NCBI GenBank assembly: GCA_009829735.1 | Contig: CM020619.1 | Location: 9,042,375-9,106,374, forward strand | Length of the DNA stretch: 64,000 nucleotides | Reading direction: 5' to 3' | From: Pyropia yezoensis | Lineage: Eukaryota; Rhodophyta; Bangiophyceae; Bangiales; Bangiaceae | In this document: positions 46,339-58,671 of the stretch, in pieces | How the letters are laid out: each line of letters opens with the position of its first letter | Numbering within the stretch: the first letter of the stretch is position 1 | Notes under the pieces: generated by a model | Database searches by the model: none | Told to the model about the DNA's origin: nothing | What the model saw: only the letters and a program-made list of their open reading frames with translations | Program-made: the position numbers and the translations under genes

Positions 46339-49300
46339 CTGTTGCTGTTGCTGCCGCTGGAGGGCGACGAGGGCCTCCAGCTCTGCCGCAAAGTTCGACT
46401 CTTGACGCCCGCCGTGGACCTGCATTAGAGCGGCCTGGATGTTGGCAATCGAGCAGTCGTCGTCACTAAACATCATGTCCGCGCCAAGCCTCCGCAGCCG
46501 TCCGCTACTGCCACTGGCACTGCTGCCCAGGCAAGGGTCTGACAATGCCGGAGACGATGGCCGGATGCCGCCACTTCCACCACCGGTGCCCACCTGATTG
46601 ATGACCATACGAAGAAGGTCACTGACCTGTCGTCGCCGCCGTTCATGCCCATGAATCGTGTCCGCGCTGCACTCCCCGTCCGAGTGGACATCACCGTGTC
46701 CATCAGGCGAGACCCCCATCTCACCACCGCCAGCCCCATCCACCTTGCGAATGGCGACGGTCGCCCCCTCCTCCCCGCCCAATGAGCTGCCCCCATCCGA
46801 CGGAGAGTGCACAACACCTCCCGGAGGAGACACGCAGCGGCTGTCGGGTGGCCCCGTCGCAACCGAGTGCAAGAGCTCCACAACAAACGCCCGCAGCGTC
46901 GACACCCCACCGCGGAAGCGCTCAGCCTCCGCCCCACCATCGGAGAGGTGAGAGGGAAGACCCGGCAGAAAGTCCAACAAGGCCTCCACCTCTTCGGCCA
47001 CCTCAGCGGCAGGCGTGTCATTGGAACGCCAGCGCTGGAGCCCCGCCGCAAAACGAACCGCAAGGGACCGCCCCGCCAACAAGTGCTCCTCCTTGACCGG
47101 TGACGCGCCGTACGGGCTGCCGCTGAGCGGTGGCAACGGTGAGGTAGTGGCGCCGGGTGGAAGCCGCAGTTCGGCAAATGAGGCCCGCGACCGGACCGAG
47201 GAGGCAGAGGCAGGGGCAGCGGCGCCAAGACCTCGCCCCCCCAGCAACGCAGCGGGACGGTCCGCCACAGCGGCAACACCCGCGGACATAGGCGCCCGCG
47301 CAGAAGAGGAAGATGCTTGCACAGGGGGGGGGGGTGCCGGCGCAGGGAGTGCCTGCGCTGCAGGGGGGGACGCCCGCACAGTCGGGGGCGGTGATGGTGG
47401 CGGAGATGGCGGCGCCACCACAGAAGGGCGTGCCGCCGCAGCAGCTTGCGGGGGCTCAAAGCTGACCAGCTGCACCGCCCGGTCACGGAAGTCTTGAACG
47501 GACGGCATGTCCCCATCGCTGGATGAGGAGATGGACACCCGCGATGCGCCATCGGGATCAGACGTCCGCGGACGCCGCGTCCGGCGGCTACTCGACGTCG
47601 CTGTCTGGTGGACAAACGTGGAGTTGACCGTCTTGGCGTCGTAACTCGAGCGACGGCTACCGTCGCTGATGCTGCTCCGCCGGCTCGCGTCGAGGTCATC
47701 GACGGGGGCGACGGGCCAGGGAGCGGTGCTGTCCGTGCCACTCCCACTGGCCGTCGCCTGCCGCTTTTCCTCGGCCGAACCCCGCAGGGCTCCCCGCGAT
47801 GGCAACGCCGGAGCATCGCCAGCGACAGATGGCGAGGGCGCTCCATCGTAACGTGGGGGCAGAGCGTGAGAGGATTCCCCGAAGGGACGCTTGGACCCAG
47901 CCGCAGCCCCGCCAACGAGACCCCCGTCCGCGGGCCCCGGTGGGAGAACCGGGGAGGAGGAGCCGCTGCCCCCGCGAGAGGAGCGTCCAGAAGAGACGCC
48001 GACCCGCCGCCGCCACGCAACCGCCTTGGCCGGCGGCTGCCCCCCCGCAGGAGGCGTGAGCGGGCCGCCCAGCACCGGCGTGCCCGAGTCGCTACGCGGC
48101 GACGATGGTCCAGACGAGGACGCTGCGTGCGCCGCCTGGTGCAGCAGAGCCGACGTCTTGCGAATGAGAGACACACCTGCGCTCGTCAACAGGTGGGCTC
48201 CACCACCACCGCCGCCATTGCCACCACCGCCGCCATGAGGGGGAGAGCAGGGGCTCCGCCGTCCCCCACCCGACGCAACAGACCGGTCGGTCGGCAGCTC
48301 ACCACGACGTGCTGCTGCCGGCATCAGCGTTGGCCGGCGAAAGGGCACACGGGCGGGCTCCCCACCAGCAAGAAAGGGTACCGCCGAAGGGGAGACGGGC
48401 CGTGCAGGCTCGCCGGAGACCCGGTCTAGGTCGCCGACGCTGACCTGGGAGCTGTCACGTGAGGTCAGCTGCGGGGCACCTCCATACAGCCCCAGCGGCC
48501 GCGGCACTCGGACCGTATCGGGCGATACGCCCAGCGGCAGAGGCCCTCCACGGGCTTTGCCGCCGGCGCGTCCACGCACTCCATCAGGATCGGCGGCGGC
48601 AGCCACGCCGGACGGCGAATTTGGACTGCCACCCCGCAGGCGGAACGCTACACTGTCATCGCTCATGTCGCTCACGTGCCACTCCCGGTGGGAGGACCCT
48701 GAGTAGTCATTGATAGAGCGCGCCGACGGCTCCATGTCGTCCATGGTCGCAGCCCGGTCGGGGAGCTCAGCTGGGGCCTGCGCGGCGAGGGCCAGCCGTG
48801 CCGGTGATGGCACATCCGCCACATCTGCTGGCGCCGCTGGGTCGCGCTTGTTGCCATCGGCGTCGTCCTCATCTTGGATAAACGTGACAGCGGTGGACAT
48901 CCCATCGTCCGAGTCTTCGTCTTCGCAGGGCTCTATGTCATCCGCCTCAGGGGCGAGCGGCGAGCTCGGCGGATCCGGCGGATTTTGTGTGCTGGCCGCC
49001 AACGGCAGGGGCGCGTAGCGCAGCGGTGGGTCCACTTCGGCCGCAAGTCGACCTGCTGGCTCGGGGGCGCCACCACTCGGCGGCAGGGTCGGCACGCTGA
49101 CAAGGCTCATGCTGCTTCCGCCCGCCGAAACCGACGCCGTTGCGGCCGCCGCCGCTGCCACTGCCCCACGGGCGCCCTCTGCAGAGGCGCCGCTCAGCAG
49201 CGGCGGCAGGGGTCGGTCAGCGGGCGACCCAGCGTTGGTCCGCGGTGGCGCGCCGGTCGCCACCGCAGCCGCCGCCGACGACCCTGCCGCCTGTCGCCGC

Positions 49301-51340
49301 GCCGACCGGTTGTACGACGCAATGAGGGCACCGCGGGCGGCTCGCGGCTCACGGCTCGATGGCAGCCGGTTCAACTGGTTCACCTGGTACCAGGGCATGG
49401 TTTTCACCTCCTCCAGCGTCGCCCGCTTCGCGGGGTCCAGCACCAGCAGCCGCTCCATGACCGCCCGCGCACCGGGGCTGACCGTTGACGGGTAGATGAC
49501 TCTGCAGTTCATGATAGCGTCGAAGAGGGCGTCCGAGTTCTGGCCGTAAAACGGCAACCGCCCGACAATCAGCGCGTACAAGATGACACCAATGGACCAG
49601 GCATCGGCCTTGGCGCCGCTGTAGCCGTCCACTGGCACGTCAATGACCTCGGGTGCAATGTAGTCAGGGGTACCGCACTGCGTGTGAAGGAGGACATCGA
49701 TTTTGTCGCGCATGGCCGAGAAGCCAAAGTCCGTGATCCTGAGCTCGCCCGACACCTTGCACAGCATCAGGTTCTCTGGCTGCAAGTGAGCCAAGACGGG
49801 GCAGGCAGCACACCACAAGCGATACACAGAACATGAACACAAAAGAGAAGAAATGCATCGTTAGTGGACGAGTCCAACCAGCATTGCCAGAACAGCCAGA
49901 GAGCAAGTGAGACGAGCCATGCTTGGAAAGAGAAACACGCCAAATGAAGAGAAAAAAGAAAAGCGTACCTTCAGGTCCCGGTGGCTGACCCCCACCGAAT
50001 GGCAGTAGTTGATAGCGTCCACAAGCTGATGAAAGTAACGGCGGGCCACATCCTCATCGAGAGCCCCCTGCTCCTCAAGCAGGTCAAACAGCTCCCCACC
50101 ATTGACATAGTCCATCACCAGGTAAAGCTTGGTTGACGACGCAAGCACCTCCCGCAGGTGCACGATATGGCGGTGGTTGAGGCGCTTGAGGATGGAAATC
50201 TGCTCGGCGCGAGGAAGTAAGTGGTCACACAGACGCAGGAAAGAACACACAAGCCAAGAGCGTTAAGGGTGGATGCCAACAGCCCAAGCCGTCAGTACAA
50301 TGCACACCACCCAAAGGCAGTCCCGGGCCGGGGTCTACGACTTCCTTCCCACCTCCCCGCCCCCATCCTCAGTCTCACTGCCGCTGCCAGCGCGCAGAAA
50401 GCAACCGGGTGCTCCCCCCCCAAGCCCCCAGGCCAGCAGCCGCCGCCTCCCCCAGCCATACCTCGTGCTTAACCTGCGCCGTAAAGTCCCTCTCCTTGAT
50501 GATGGACTTGTTCATTATCTTGATGGCCACCCCCTCGCCCGTATTCTTGTGCTTGGCAAACTTCACTCTGTGGGGGGGCGCGCGGGACAAAGCACATAGA
50601 TACACACCCACCCGGGAGCACACCCCGCGGCGCGTCACAGTCAACCCAAACATGGAGGAGGTCGACACGTCAGTCTCTGGCCACTCTCCAGCGCGGCTCT
50701 GCGGGTTGCCTTGGGAGGCGGCACCACCACCATGCACTCCCGTCGGCAGGATGCCCGCCGGTGCGTGCCACTCATTGCTCGGCCAGCCGCCACTCATCGG
50801 CCAGCCGCGAGTACCCTCCGGGCTCCACCCGTTTGCCCACTATGCGGCATGGTGCTGCCCCGCCACCCTGTGGGTACGTCCCCACGCACCCCCCTCCCCC
50901 CCCCACCACAGCCTGCCCGCTCAGAGTCCACCTCGGACCGCGGCGCCAGGTTCCACACCTCACCCGCCACAGCACATGCGGCGCTCCCCCCGCCCCCCCC
51001 CCCCCCCGCCCCCTCCCGCCTCCACCCCCCCCCCCCCCCCCCCCGCCCCTCCCAGGCCCGACACGTACTTGCCAAACTCGCCCACTCCCACCGTGTGGTG
51101 CAGCACATAGTCGCCCACCGCGGTCGTCACGTCCAGGTCCATGTCGGCCAGAATGGCCGCCGCGGAAGGCGACGCGGGTGGCGGCGGCAGGGCGGCCGGG
51201 GGTGGCGGCGGCGGCGGCCGCGGCGGCGGCCGCTGCGGCGGCGCCTCGGCCCGTACCGCCGACGAGGCGGTGACCATCGTGCACGGCAGCGCCGGCCGCC
51301 GCGCCGCTGCTGCTGCCGTCGCCCCTGTCCTCGTCGCCAT
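44971..51340 (-). CDS. giant CAMK/SNF1-like Ser/Thr kinase with polyglutamine
   Basis: Four exons: 51340-51069, 50567-50462, 50202-49969 and 49779-44971, with GT-AG introns of 501, 259 and 189 nt (phases 2, 0, 0). The product is 1806 residues. The kinase (about 75-340) has GVGEFGKV, K107 in VAIK, HRDLKPEN (D202), DFG (D221) and GTPDYIAPEV, followed by DAWSIGVILYALIVG. It therefore looks catalytically intact. The SNF1/MARK/NUAK-like core is followed by about 1200 disordered Ser/Pro/Ala-rich residues with a Gln run near 1353-1369. A conserved-looking folded block lies at about 1545-1730 (RSLLQSMRNRNHKLAEVH, RRKLKYRTVFANKRDYCGQW, FQSFFHAFHDRFRDM) and could be a KA1-like module. I chose the ATG at 51340 before a Pro-rich leader; the true start could differ. 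Confidence 0.85.
46285..46335 (-). repeat. (CAG)17 trinucleotide repeat encoding polyglutamine
   Basis: Seventeen uninterrupted CTG units on the plus strand read as CAG in the kinase gene. Interrupted CAG/CAA-type codons extend the Gln run on its N-terminal side. A length-polymorphic site is likely. Confidence 0.95.
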
Positions 51341-51988
51341 CGCTGCCGCCGGGAGGACGTCCCTGGCCGGGCGGGCGGCGGCGTCCGACAGACGGACGTC
51401 TGCAGACCGAGCGCACAGCGCAAGTCTGGGGTGACAGAGGGGGAAAGGGGGGGGGGACACCCTACGCGATGGGCCCCGCTCGCGCCCGTAGGCCGTGACG
51501 CGCGTCGGCGCAGAGGGCCGGTAGGCCGTCTTGCCGCGGTCGCCACCGCCGCCGCACGGCGCGACCACCCCCGACGGGGGCGGGCCACCACCACCCCCCC
51601 GTCTCCCTCCCCGCCCAAGTCCCCCTGGTACCCCCGCCGGCAGCGGGGAGGCGGTTGACCACCCAGGCCCGGCCAAAAGCCACGCGGCCGCCGCACGATG
51701 GCAACAGGGCAACGTTACCCCCACCGCCCCGTCTACCAGCGGAAAGGGTGCCGCGAAAAAAGAGAATCAAAAAAAACACGCACCCACGCGAGGGGGCGAA
51801 CAAACACACGCCCACAACCCACACGCTGCGGCTGAGCGTCGACAGAGGGCGTGGTCGTCGTCGTTGTCGTGGCGCAGGGAGCCGCGGCGCACGCAGGAGG
51901 GGGAAGAGCGAGCGCCGACGCGGCGGCCGTCGACGGCCGGCCACAGCTAGGCGGCGGCTGCTGGCCCCGTCTTCCCCCACCGCAACGC

Positions 51989-52021
<33 letters not shown>

Positions 52022-53448
52022 GGCGGCAGAGGCACCACCCCCCCCCCCCGCGCGGGTGCCGCGGCGGGAGCGAGTGGCGGGCGCGTACGCAGCGAGCCGC
52101 CGCAGGCCACGACACCCCCCCCTCCACCCCCCCCCCCCCGCACCCTATTCTCACCCTTCCCCCCCCTGCCTGCTCCCCCTCTCCCCCCCCCGCAAGCGCC
52201 GCGGCGGGTCAGCGGGACGCGCGTCCACCCCCCCCCCCCCCCCCCCCCGCGTGCCGCGCCGCGCGTACCGCGTGCGCCGCCGCCAGGCGGACGGACGGGC
52301 GGGCGGGCACCGGCAGATGCGCGGCGGGTGCCGCCGCGTGGCCGGCCGCCTCCCCCCTCCACACTCCCGTCGCGCCCAAGACACAGACTACCACCCCCCC
52401 CCCCCCCCCACTCCCCCTCTCCCCCACGAGGACACGCGGTCGAGCCCACCCCCCCCGGTGTGGTCGCGGTGGTATGGGGGGGTGCGGGCAGTCTAGAAGC
52501 AGCCGCCCTCCGCACAAGCCGCCTCGCTCCTCCTCCTCTGTGGACGCGCTCTCTCCCCACCCCCCCCCCCCCCCCCCCGCCCCCGCGCTACTCGGACCGC
52601 CGGGGGGCACACTGGCCGCCACGTGCACAGCTGCCGCACGCGCGCCGCCCCTGCGGCGGCGGGTGTGTGTGGATACCTCTGTGCCGGGGGCGCGGGGGTG
52701 GTGGTGGTGGTGTGGTCAGTGGGTGGGTGGTGTTTGGCGGTTGGGAGGGGACCTCCTCAGGGTTGTGGATGTGGGGGGGGGGGGGGGGGTCCACGCGGCG
52801 CCCACAGCCCGCCCCGCGAGAGCGCGGAAGTGGCGCACGCCGCCGCGGCGGCAGCGGCGGCGGCGGCGCGGTGGCCGCCGAGGGAACGGCGGTGGGGGGG
52901 GGGGGGAGGGCCGTGGGTGGGGGTGTGACGGGGGGGGGGGGGGGTCGCGTGGCGTTTGCCCGTGGGGCGGCCGCCGCGGCGTGCGTGCGTCCGTGTTTGT
53001 GAGAGTGTGTGTGCGTTTGTGTCTCTGTGTGCGGGGGTGCCAAGAGGGGAGTGTGTGCGTGGTGGACGGGTGGACAGGGCCTGCCCGAGCTAGGCGGGGT
53101 CTGGCGAGACGGGCCGGGGAGGGGGGGGAGGGGGGTGCGGCAGTCGGCGCCACACCACCGCCGGGGGTGGAGAGGGAGCGAGCAGGCTTGGGTGAGAGAG
53201 GTGGCTGGCGGGGTGGGGGGGGGGGGGGGGGGGGGGGGCACAGGGACGGGCAGTCGCGGCGGAGCCGCCGCGCTCGGCGCGGGGGCGGGGCGGTAGTGGC
53301 GTGGTGGTGGCGGTGGCGGTGGTGGTGGCGGTGGCGGTGGCGGTGGGTTCACGGCGGGTCGGGGCGGGCGGCCTGCCAGCGCCACGCCGGCCGCCGGGTG
53401 TGCTGGCCCAACGCAGGACGGCAGCGGCTTTCATCGCAAGGTTGCTTT

Positions 53449-53480
<32 letters not shown>

Positions 53481-55605
53481 AGGGGGAGGCGGGGCGGAGC
53501 GCGAGTCCGCCACCACCGCCGCCACCGCGTGGCCGGCGCGGCCACCTGGCTGCCGCCGCCAACCTTCCCAGTGGCAGCGCCGGTGCGTGGGAGGGGGAGG
53601 GGGGGGTGTGTGTGTGTGTGGAGATTGGCCGGCGGGACGCGCCACCGGCCGGTCGGCCCGCCGCCGGTGAGCAACCGGGCGCCGGCACAGCCGGCCGGGG
53701 AGCGCGGCCGCCCGGCGCTGTCCCCCAAAGGTTGCCCCTCCCGCCAGTCAACAGACCGACTGGCTGTCCCGTCCACCGCCGCGGGGACTGGGACTGGCCA
53801 ATCATCGCAATGTTCGCGAGCCACGCCCGACGGTGGGGCGCCGCCCTCCCGTTCTCTCCTCCCCCCCAAGAGCCGTTTGGCGCGAGCCGCCAGCCAGTGT
53901 CGTTGGCGGGGGTCCACCACCGTGACCGTCGCCCTTTGCTTGTCAAACGATCGCGCGGTGCGGTGGGCCGCGTCCCCGCGCCCAACGGCCGCGCCAGCTC
54001 TGCCCCCTCCACCGTGACGGCGCGCACCACGGCGCGGGCGCTGCTTGCATCCAACAGCACGAGAAGCTCACATGACCTGGGCATGAGACCTTCCACCAGC
54101 AGATGGACATAGACATTTTCCATTTTCTGGTCCAGCATCAACACCTGGGGGTCGACGCCCTCCACGCTGTGCTCTTTTCTCTACTTCAGAGTGTATTTCT
54201 AACGGCGTCAAATGTGTAGCACCCAGGTGGCCCAATGTGCGTGGTCTTGCTACACTCAGCATGATTGATTCGCTCACCATGCAGCGCAGACCCAGATTGA
54301 TCGCAGATCCGGGTGTTTCCATTGGCTTTATGGTCTGGTCGACATTCCCGGAGCGACACTTACAGTCCGTCGGGCTTCTCTCGCTCGTAGCTCAGAGAGA
54401 CAAGAAGCATTCAGAAAAAAAAAAAAAAATGTCTTACTCGCCTCGGTCTCCTTCATAGACAAGCACGTGTGTTGTGCTTTTCTGGTAGTCCAAGGGAACC
54501 AGCGAGAGTGGTCGACATTTGACAAAGAGTAGCTAGTATAAGAAAACGGGGCACCTATTGGTCACTGCTGCCGCCGGCCAGAGCGGCAGCTACCAATCAG
54601 GGGCGCGCCGCCACGTAGGGGAGGGGGAGGGCGGGGTGGTGGCCATGGGGGGGGGGGGGGTACCGGAGCATTAAGGTGGGGGAGGATTGGAGGCGGCGCC
54701 CCGCCAAAGAGCCCCTCCCCGTGGGCGGCTGTTCTTGTTCGTTTTCTGGCGGCTGGGTGGTGGGGCGGTGGTGTTTTTGTCTTGCTCCTTTTCTGGGTGC
54801 GGCTTCGGGGCTCTGCTCGCGCAGCGGGGGACGGTGGGGGGGCCTTCCAGCCAAGTCGCGCCGTGACGAGGGGGGAGTGGGAATGGGTGGCGGCGGGCAC
54901 GTGTGGATAAAACGTCTTGCCACCCATCCAGCACACCGCCCCGCGCTGTGCCTGTGGCCACCCGCTGGCTGGTGGCTGCCAGTCCCCGCACCCGCACACG
55001 GCACCGTGCAGGCCACCCCGCCGACCCTGCCGCCAGAGTCCCGCGCGGGTCTCCACTTCCCGGGTGACCCCGGCACGGCGCCAAGACGGGGAGCACCGGG
55101 TGTGTGTGTCCAGGTGGCACGGCGCTGCCGCAGCCTCCCCGTCTCCCCGGCCGCCGCCGCCAAACGTGGGGCCCGTGTCACCGCCGCCGCCGCGGCTCCG
55201 CACCGGCAGCCCGCCGCGCGGCCGCCACCCGGCCGGCACGCGCACGCAAACTTTGCCTTGAAGGGCGGCTGGCGGCTGGCGAGCTGCTGCCAAGCACCAG
55301 TACATAGTGCCCAGACCCCGGCTCTCCCCTCCCGCAACCCACCCGACCGCGGGGGTCCTCAGGTGCGTACTTATACCGACGCCACCCCTCCTTCCCGCCC
55401 CCGGCTTCTGCTGGGGTGCGCCTCGGCGTGTCAGGCTGCGGGTGGGAGGGAGGGGGGGTGGGCGCGACCACGACGGATGACTCGGCGCTCGCAAGGGCGC
55501 GGCTGGAGCGCCGTGGTGTGAGACGGTCGGCGCGCAGACGCAGCACGCGCGCCCTCCAGACCTTCGTTTGTCACCCAGGACCCATCCATAGGGCTTTTGA
55601 TCGTC
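51341..55605. other. G/C-tract-rich spacer
   Basis: More than 4 kb upstream of the giant kinase. It carries the densest homopolymers in the window: C runs near 52230-52250, 52395-52410 and 52559-52578, G24 at 53215-53238, G29 at 53452-53480, and an A run of 15 at 54415-54429. GGT/GGC microsatellites fill 53300-53350. A minus-strand stretch at about 54165-53980 (ENVYVHLLVEGLMPRSCELL) looks less biased but has no start codon or domain. No gene is recognised. Confidence 0.4.
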
Positions 55606-55622
55606 AGAAGGTTATGTTTTTG

Positions 55623-55727
55623 CATCGCGGCCTCATCGCGGCCCATCGCGGCCTCTCGATGTACGTCGCGGCCTCTCGATGAGGCCGCGTTTAGCGGTAT
55701 CGCGGCCTCATCGCGGCCCCTCCGCGA
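55623..55727. repeat. cluster of TCGCGGCC subterminal repeats
   Basis: About six copies of TCGCGGCC, often preceded by CA and followed by TC, lie within about 100 bp. Related CATCGCGR copies recur at 58390-58520 near the other end of the element. Such arrays are typical transposase-binding regions, so this supports the transposon reading. Confidence 0.6.
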
Positions 55728-55905
55728 TGACCCTCTGCGACCGGCACGACCCGCGCGAACGCGTGTCTGGAGTGTCACACAGCAAGCAGATTTTCGTGCG
55801 ATGAGTCCAGCGACGTCCGTTCGGATCACTCATTGGTGCAATTTGACTGTCGGCCTCTGGTACAAAACGAAAAAAGCGCGCACACTTCTTGGTGTCGCTT
55901 TTTCG

Positions 55906-55995
55906 ACAAATGGAGCGCGGGAGGGGCGTGTTTTGCGCGCGCACTTCGCGACAAATGGAGCGCGGGAGGGGCGTGTTTTGCGCGCGCACTTCGCG
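55906..55995 (+). repeat. 2 x 45-bp perfect tandem repeat
   Basis: Two identical 45-bp units at 55906-55950 and 55951-55995, each beginning ACAAATGGAGCGCGGGAG and containing TTTTGCGCGCGCAC. It lies inside the 2.9-kb element. Confidence 0.95.
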
Positions 55996-56080
55996 CGCAA
56001 CCTTGAGCGCCCCCCCTCGTGCGCGCACCACTGGAGGGGTGCGCGGGGTCGCGTCTGCGACACTATCCAGCACCAGCAAG

Positions 56081-57364
56081 TATCCGTCTGACACCAGTTT
56101 TTCACAACTCGCATATGAGAGAAGGTTCCCAGGCTGCGTTTTTATCGAAAAACATATTAGCGGACTCAGCAGCACGTCAGGAGTCCGGCCGTCTTGTCCG
56201 TTTCCGCGGGCGATACCTGGTTGCTGAGGAAAAAATGTACCCTCGTTTAGGGGGGTACACCGGTTTTTCACAACTCTCGTTTACATATCAGGGCAGCCAT
56301 CTAGGGCACTTCTTACAGAGATACAGCAAAAAAACTTGATTGTATTTGTAGTCGTGGAGCATCTTTTCACGTCCGTCGACCAATGAGAGCGCAGAGAGCT
56401 GAAGCAGCACGACCCCTTCGCGTTCTTGACGTCCGGCATCACAGCACTTGGGCTCCAAAAAGCATCCACCCCTGCTCCGGGGTGGTTACGCGTCGCCCCC
56501 CCCGCCCCCCAACAGCGACGGAGCTCGCTGGGACTTGCGGCTGGTAGAGATGCTCGCCTGCTCCACGGGTAGCGCTTTGCGTCTGAAAGAACATGGGAAC
56601 AGATGCTCTTTTCCCACTTCAATGAGCCTGATGATAGCACCTCCCTCGCCCCTCGCTGACTGCGACGCGTACGTGAGGGAGGGTGGCCGTGCTGGGGAAA
56701 GCGTGGGGCAGACTGCTGTTGTGCAGCTGTGTGGGGCGCGCCCGCTGGCTCCCGCCAACACCCTATCGAGAACAGCCGGGGGGGTTAAGGGGGGAAGGTT
56801 GGGAGGGTGAGGGCAAGCAGGAATAGGCGCTTGCGCCACCGTCAGCCCACTGCAGCAAATAGAGAGGTCCTGGCAAGCTGGGACAGGCCCATAGACGTGT
56901 TCTGCTCTTCTGGTGACTCTGCCAAGGAGCTCAAACCCGGGATAGGAGGAGGAAGAGGGCAGCTGGGCACACGTGGGGCGAGCGGGACGCGCGAATGCGC
57001 TGCTAAGCAGTCGGGTTCGGGCCAAGAGTCACTCAGATGAGCGTTCTGGGGCGGTAATTAGAACCAATTTGACCTCTGCGAGAGAGCTCTCTGTTACGCC
57101 CGTGAGGCTTCAGTCGCGCACCTGTGCTCCCATATTTTTTTTCTTTATATCGTTGAAGAGCCTGTGAGCTGGCGCACCCAACGGTGTGACTCACACACAC
57201 CCCCTTGCACTGGATTATATTTTAGTACGAGTTGCCTTGCGGCTGCCGCCGACTTCTGCGGCCGTTCGGAAGGGGTTCTCGGACGTGAACACTGTGGGTT
57301 TTCTATGTAAGCGGAAGTTGTGAAAAACTGGTGTCACTTGTGAAAAACTGGTGTCAGACGGATA
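56081..57364. mobile_element. nested 1.28-kb inverted-repeat element
   Basis: Exact 27-bp inverted copies at 56081-56107 and 57338-57364 share the core CTGACACCAGTTTTTCACAA. A second copy of the core lies tandemly at 57318-57336, and a diverged one at about 56260-56279, so the ends are internally repeated. No transposase is seen inside. Its position within the 55606-58545 element suggests nested insertion or multi-layered ends of one element. Confidence 0.65.
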
Positions 57365-58521
57365 GGCCCTCTACGCCCGTTGCCCGCGCAGTGAGAGTCG
57401 CCCGCCTGGGCGCGTGTGGTGCGCGCGAGCCAACAAGGGGGTGCGGCGCACACATGGGCACTTGGCGCACGCCCTGGCACTTGATGGAGTGTGCACTCCC
57501 TGTCGCACGTGCATGGTCGTGTTCGATGTTTTGCTGGGTGTGCTGGTGGTGTTGTTTCGTCTTTGCGCGTGCTTCCGAGAGTATGAGCCGTCACGCATAC
57601 GTTGGGTGCGGCTGTCTACGTTGGACGACGTCGTGATCCTATGCGTGGATTGCTACCGGATGCGTCTCTTTTCTTTGCGTACGCTTGCTCTCTATATTAT
57701 TTTATGAGCTCTGCGTGTGTGTGTGTAACCTTGCTTGTGGTAGCCATCTTGGCGGGGTATGATCCTCGGTGTCTCGTGGCCGTGCGTGACCGTTCTTTTT
57801 GTGTCGGTCTTGGCCGTGTGCAGGATCCGTGTGTCATTGCTGAGTGCGCGTGAGGCGTCATCACGGCCACGATCTGGACGTGCTTTTGCATTGCGTTTTG
57901 ATGCTGTTGTCTTGGCGCATTAGGTTTCGACTCTTTGCGCATGCGGGGCGGAACATTTTACTGACCTTGTACGTTGTTCGGTGGGCTGTGCTCTTTTTTT
58001 GTACATACGACGTAGGTGTGTCACTCTTGTGTGCTTGTTGCCGCCGCAGGCTTGTTTGGTTGCTTTGATTGTCATCATTGGTGTGAGCGATCACGCTCGC
58101 GCTCAGGACACACTGTCGTGATCTTCGTCATATGCATTCTCGTTCTGTTCTTCGGAGCATGCTATATGTACCGTATCTTGTCTGCTAATGCTTTGCATTC
58201 CCGTGCTTGTAGCTCTCATCTGCATGCGAAAGGGTAGGGTGGTGGGTACTGCGAGGAATGCTAGTAAACAATAGCTCGACGAGCACCATGGAGCACCGCG
58301 GCATCTACCCGCCGGCCACTGCGACGTTGCATTCTCACAAAAAAAATATTTACAGCTGGCCTCGGCGGGAGATTCTGAAATTGTCCTGCATCGCGGCGAT
58401 GGGGTGCCCCGTCGCGCGACGCGACCCAATCATGGAAACACATCCATCAACATCGCGGACGACCCTCCGCGGGGTCGGAAGGCCACATCGCGAGCACGTC
58501 GTAAATGCATCGCGGATGGCA
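57365..58521 (+). other. element interior without a gene
   Basis: T-rich on the plus strand between 57500 and 58250. Frames of up to about 100 codons occur, but none shows a domain or homology. Confidence 0.35.
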
Positions 58522-58671
58522 CGCGATGCAGAAACATAACCTTCTAATGATGGGTACCAATCATCGCCGGAGCCTGCGATGCCGCTCGTAGAGACCCATC
58601 GAGGCCTCAACGAGGGCCAATCGAAGGCGCGCTTCGATGGGTTTTGGAGTTGAGGCCGACCAGCATGAAAG

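Larger units (their letters stand above)
55606..58545. mobile_element. candidate 2.9-kb non-autonomous element with terminal inverted repeats
   Basis: The 24 bp at 55606-55629 and 58522-58545 are inverted copies with one mismatch (AGAAGGTTATGTTT then Y, TGCATCGCG). Just inside both ends lie clusters of CATCGCGG-like subterminal repeats. No transposase frame is visible, so any movement would need another element's enzyme. The outer flanks share ACCCATC, but no clean target-site duplication was found. Smaller elements sit inside it. Confidence 0.55.

Noticed and set aside
51655-53670. 671-codon plus-strand frame
   Set aside because: Pro/Arg/Gly-biased over G/C tracts, starts opposite the kinase promoter region and has no domain; a base-composition shadow.
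53431-54165. Minus-strand frame beginning near VEGVDPQVLMLDQK
   Set aside because: The first about 60 residues look unusual, but there is no ATG and no domain, and the rest is Pro/Gly shadow; an upstream exon could not be shown.
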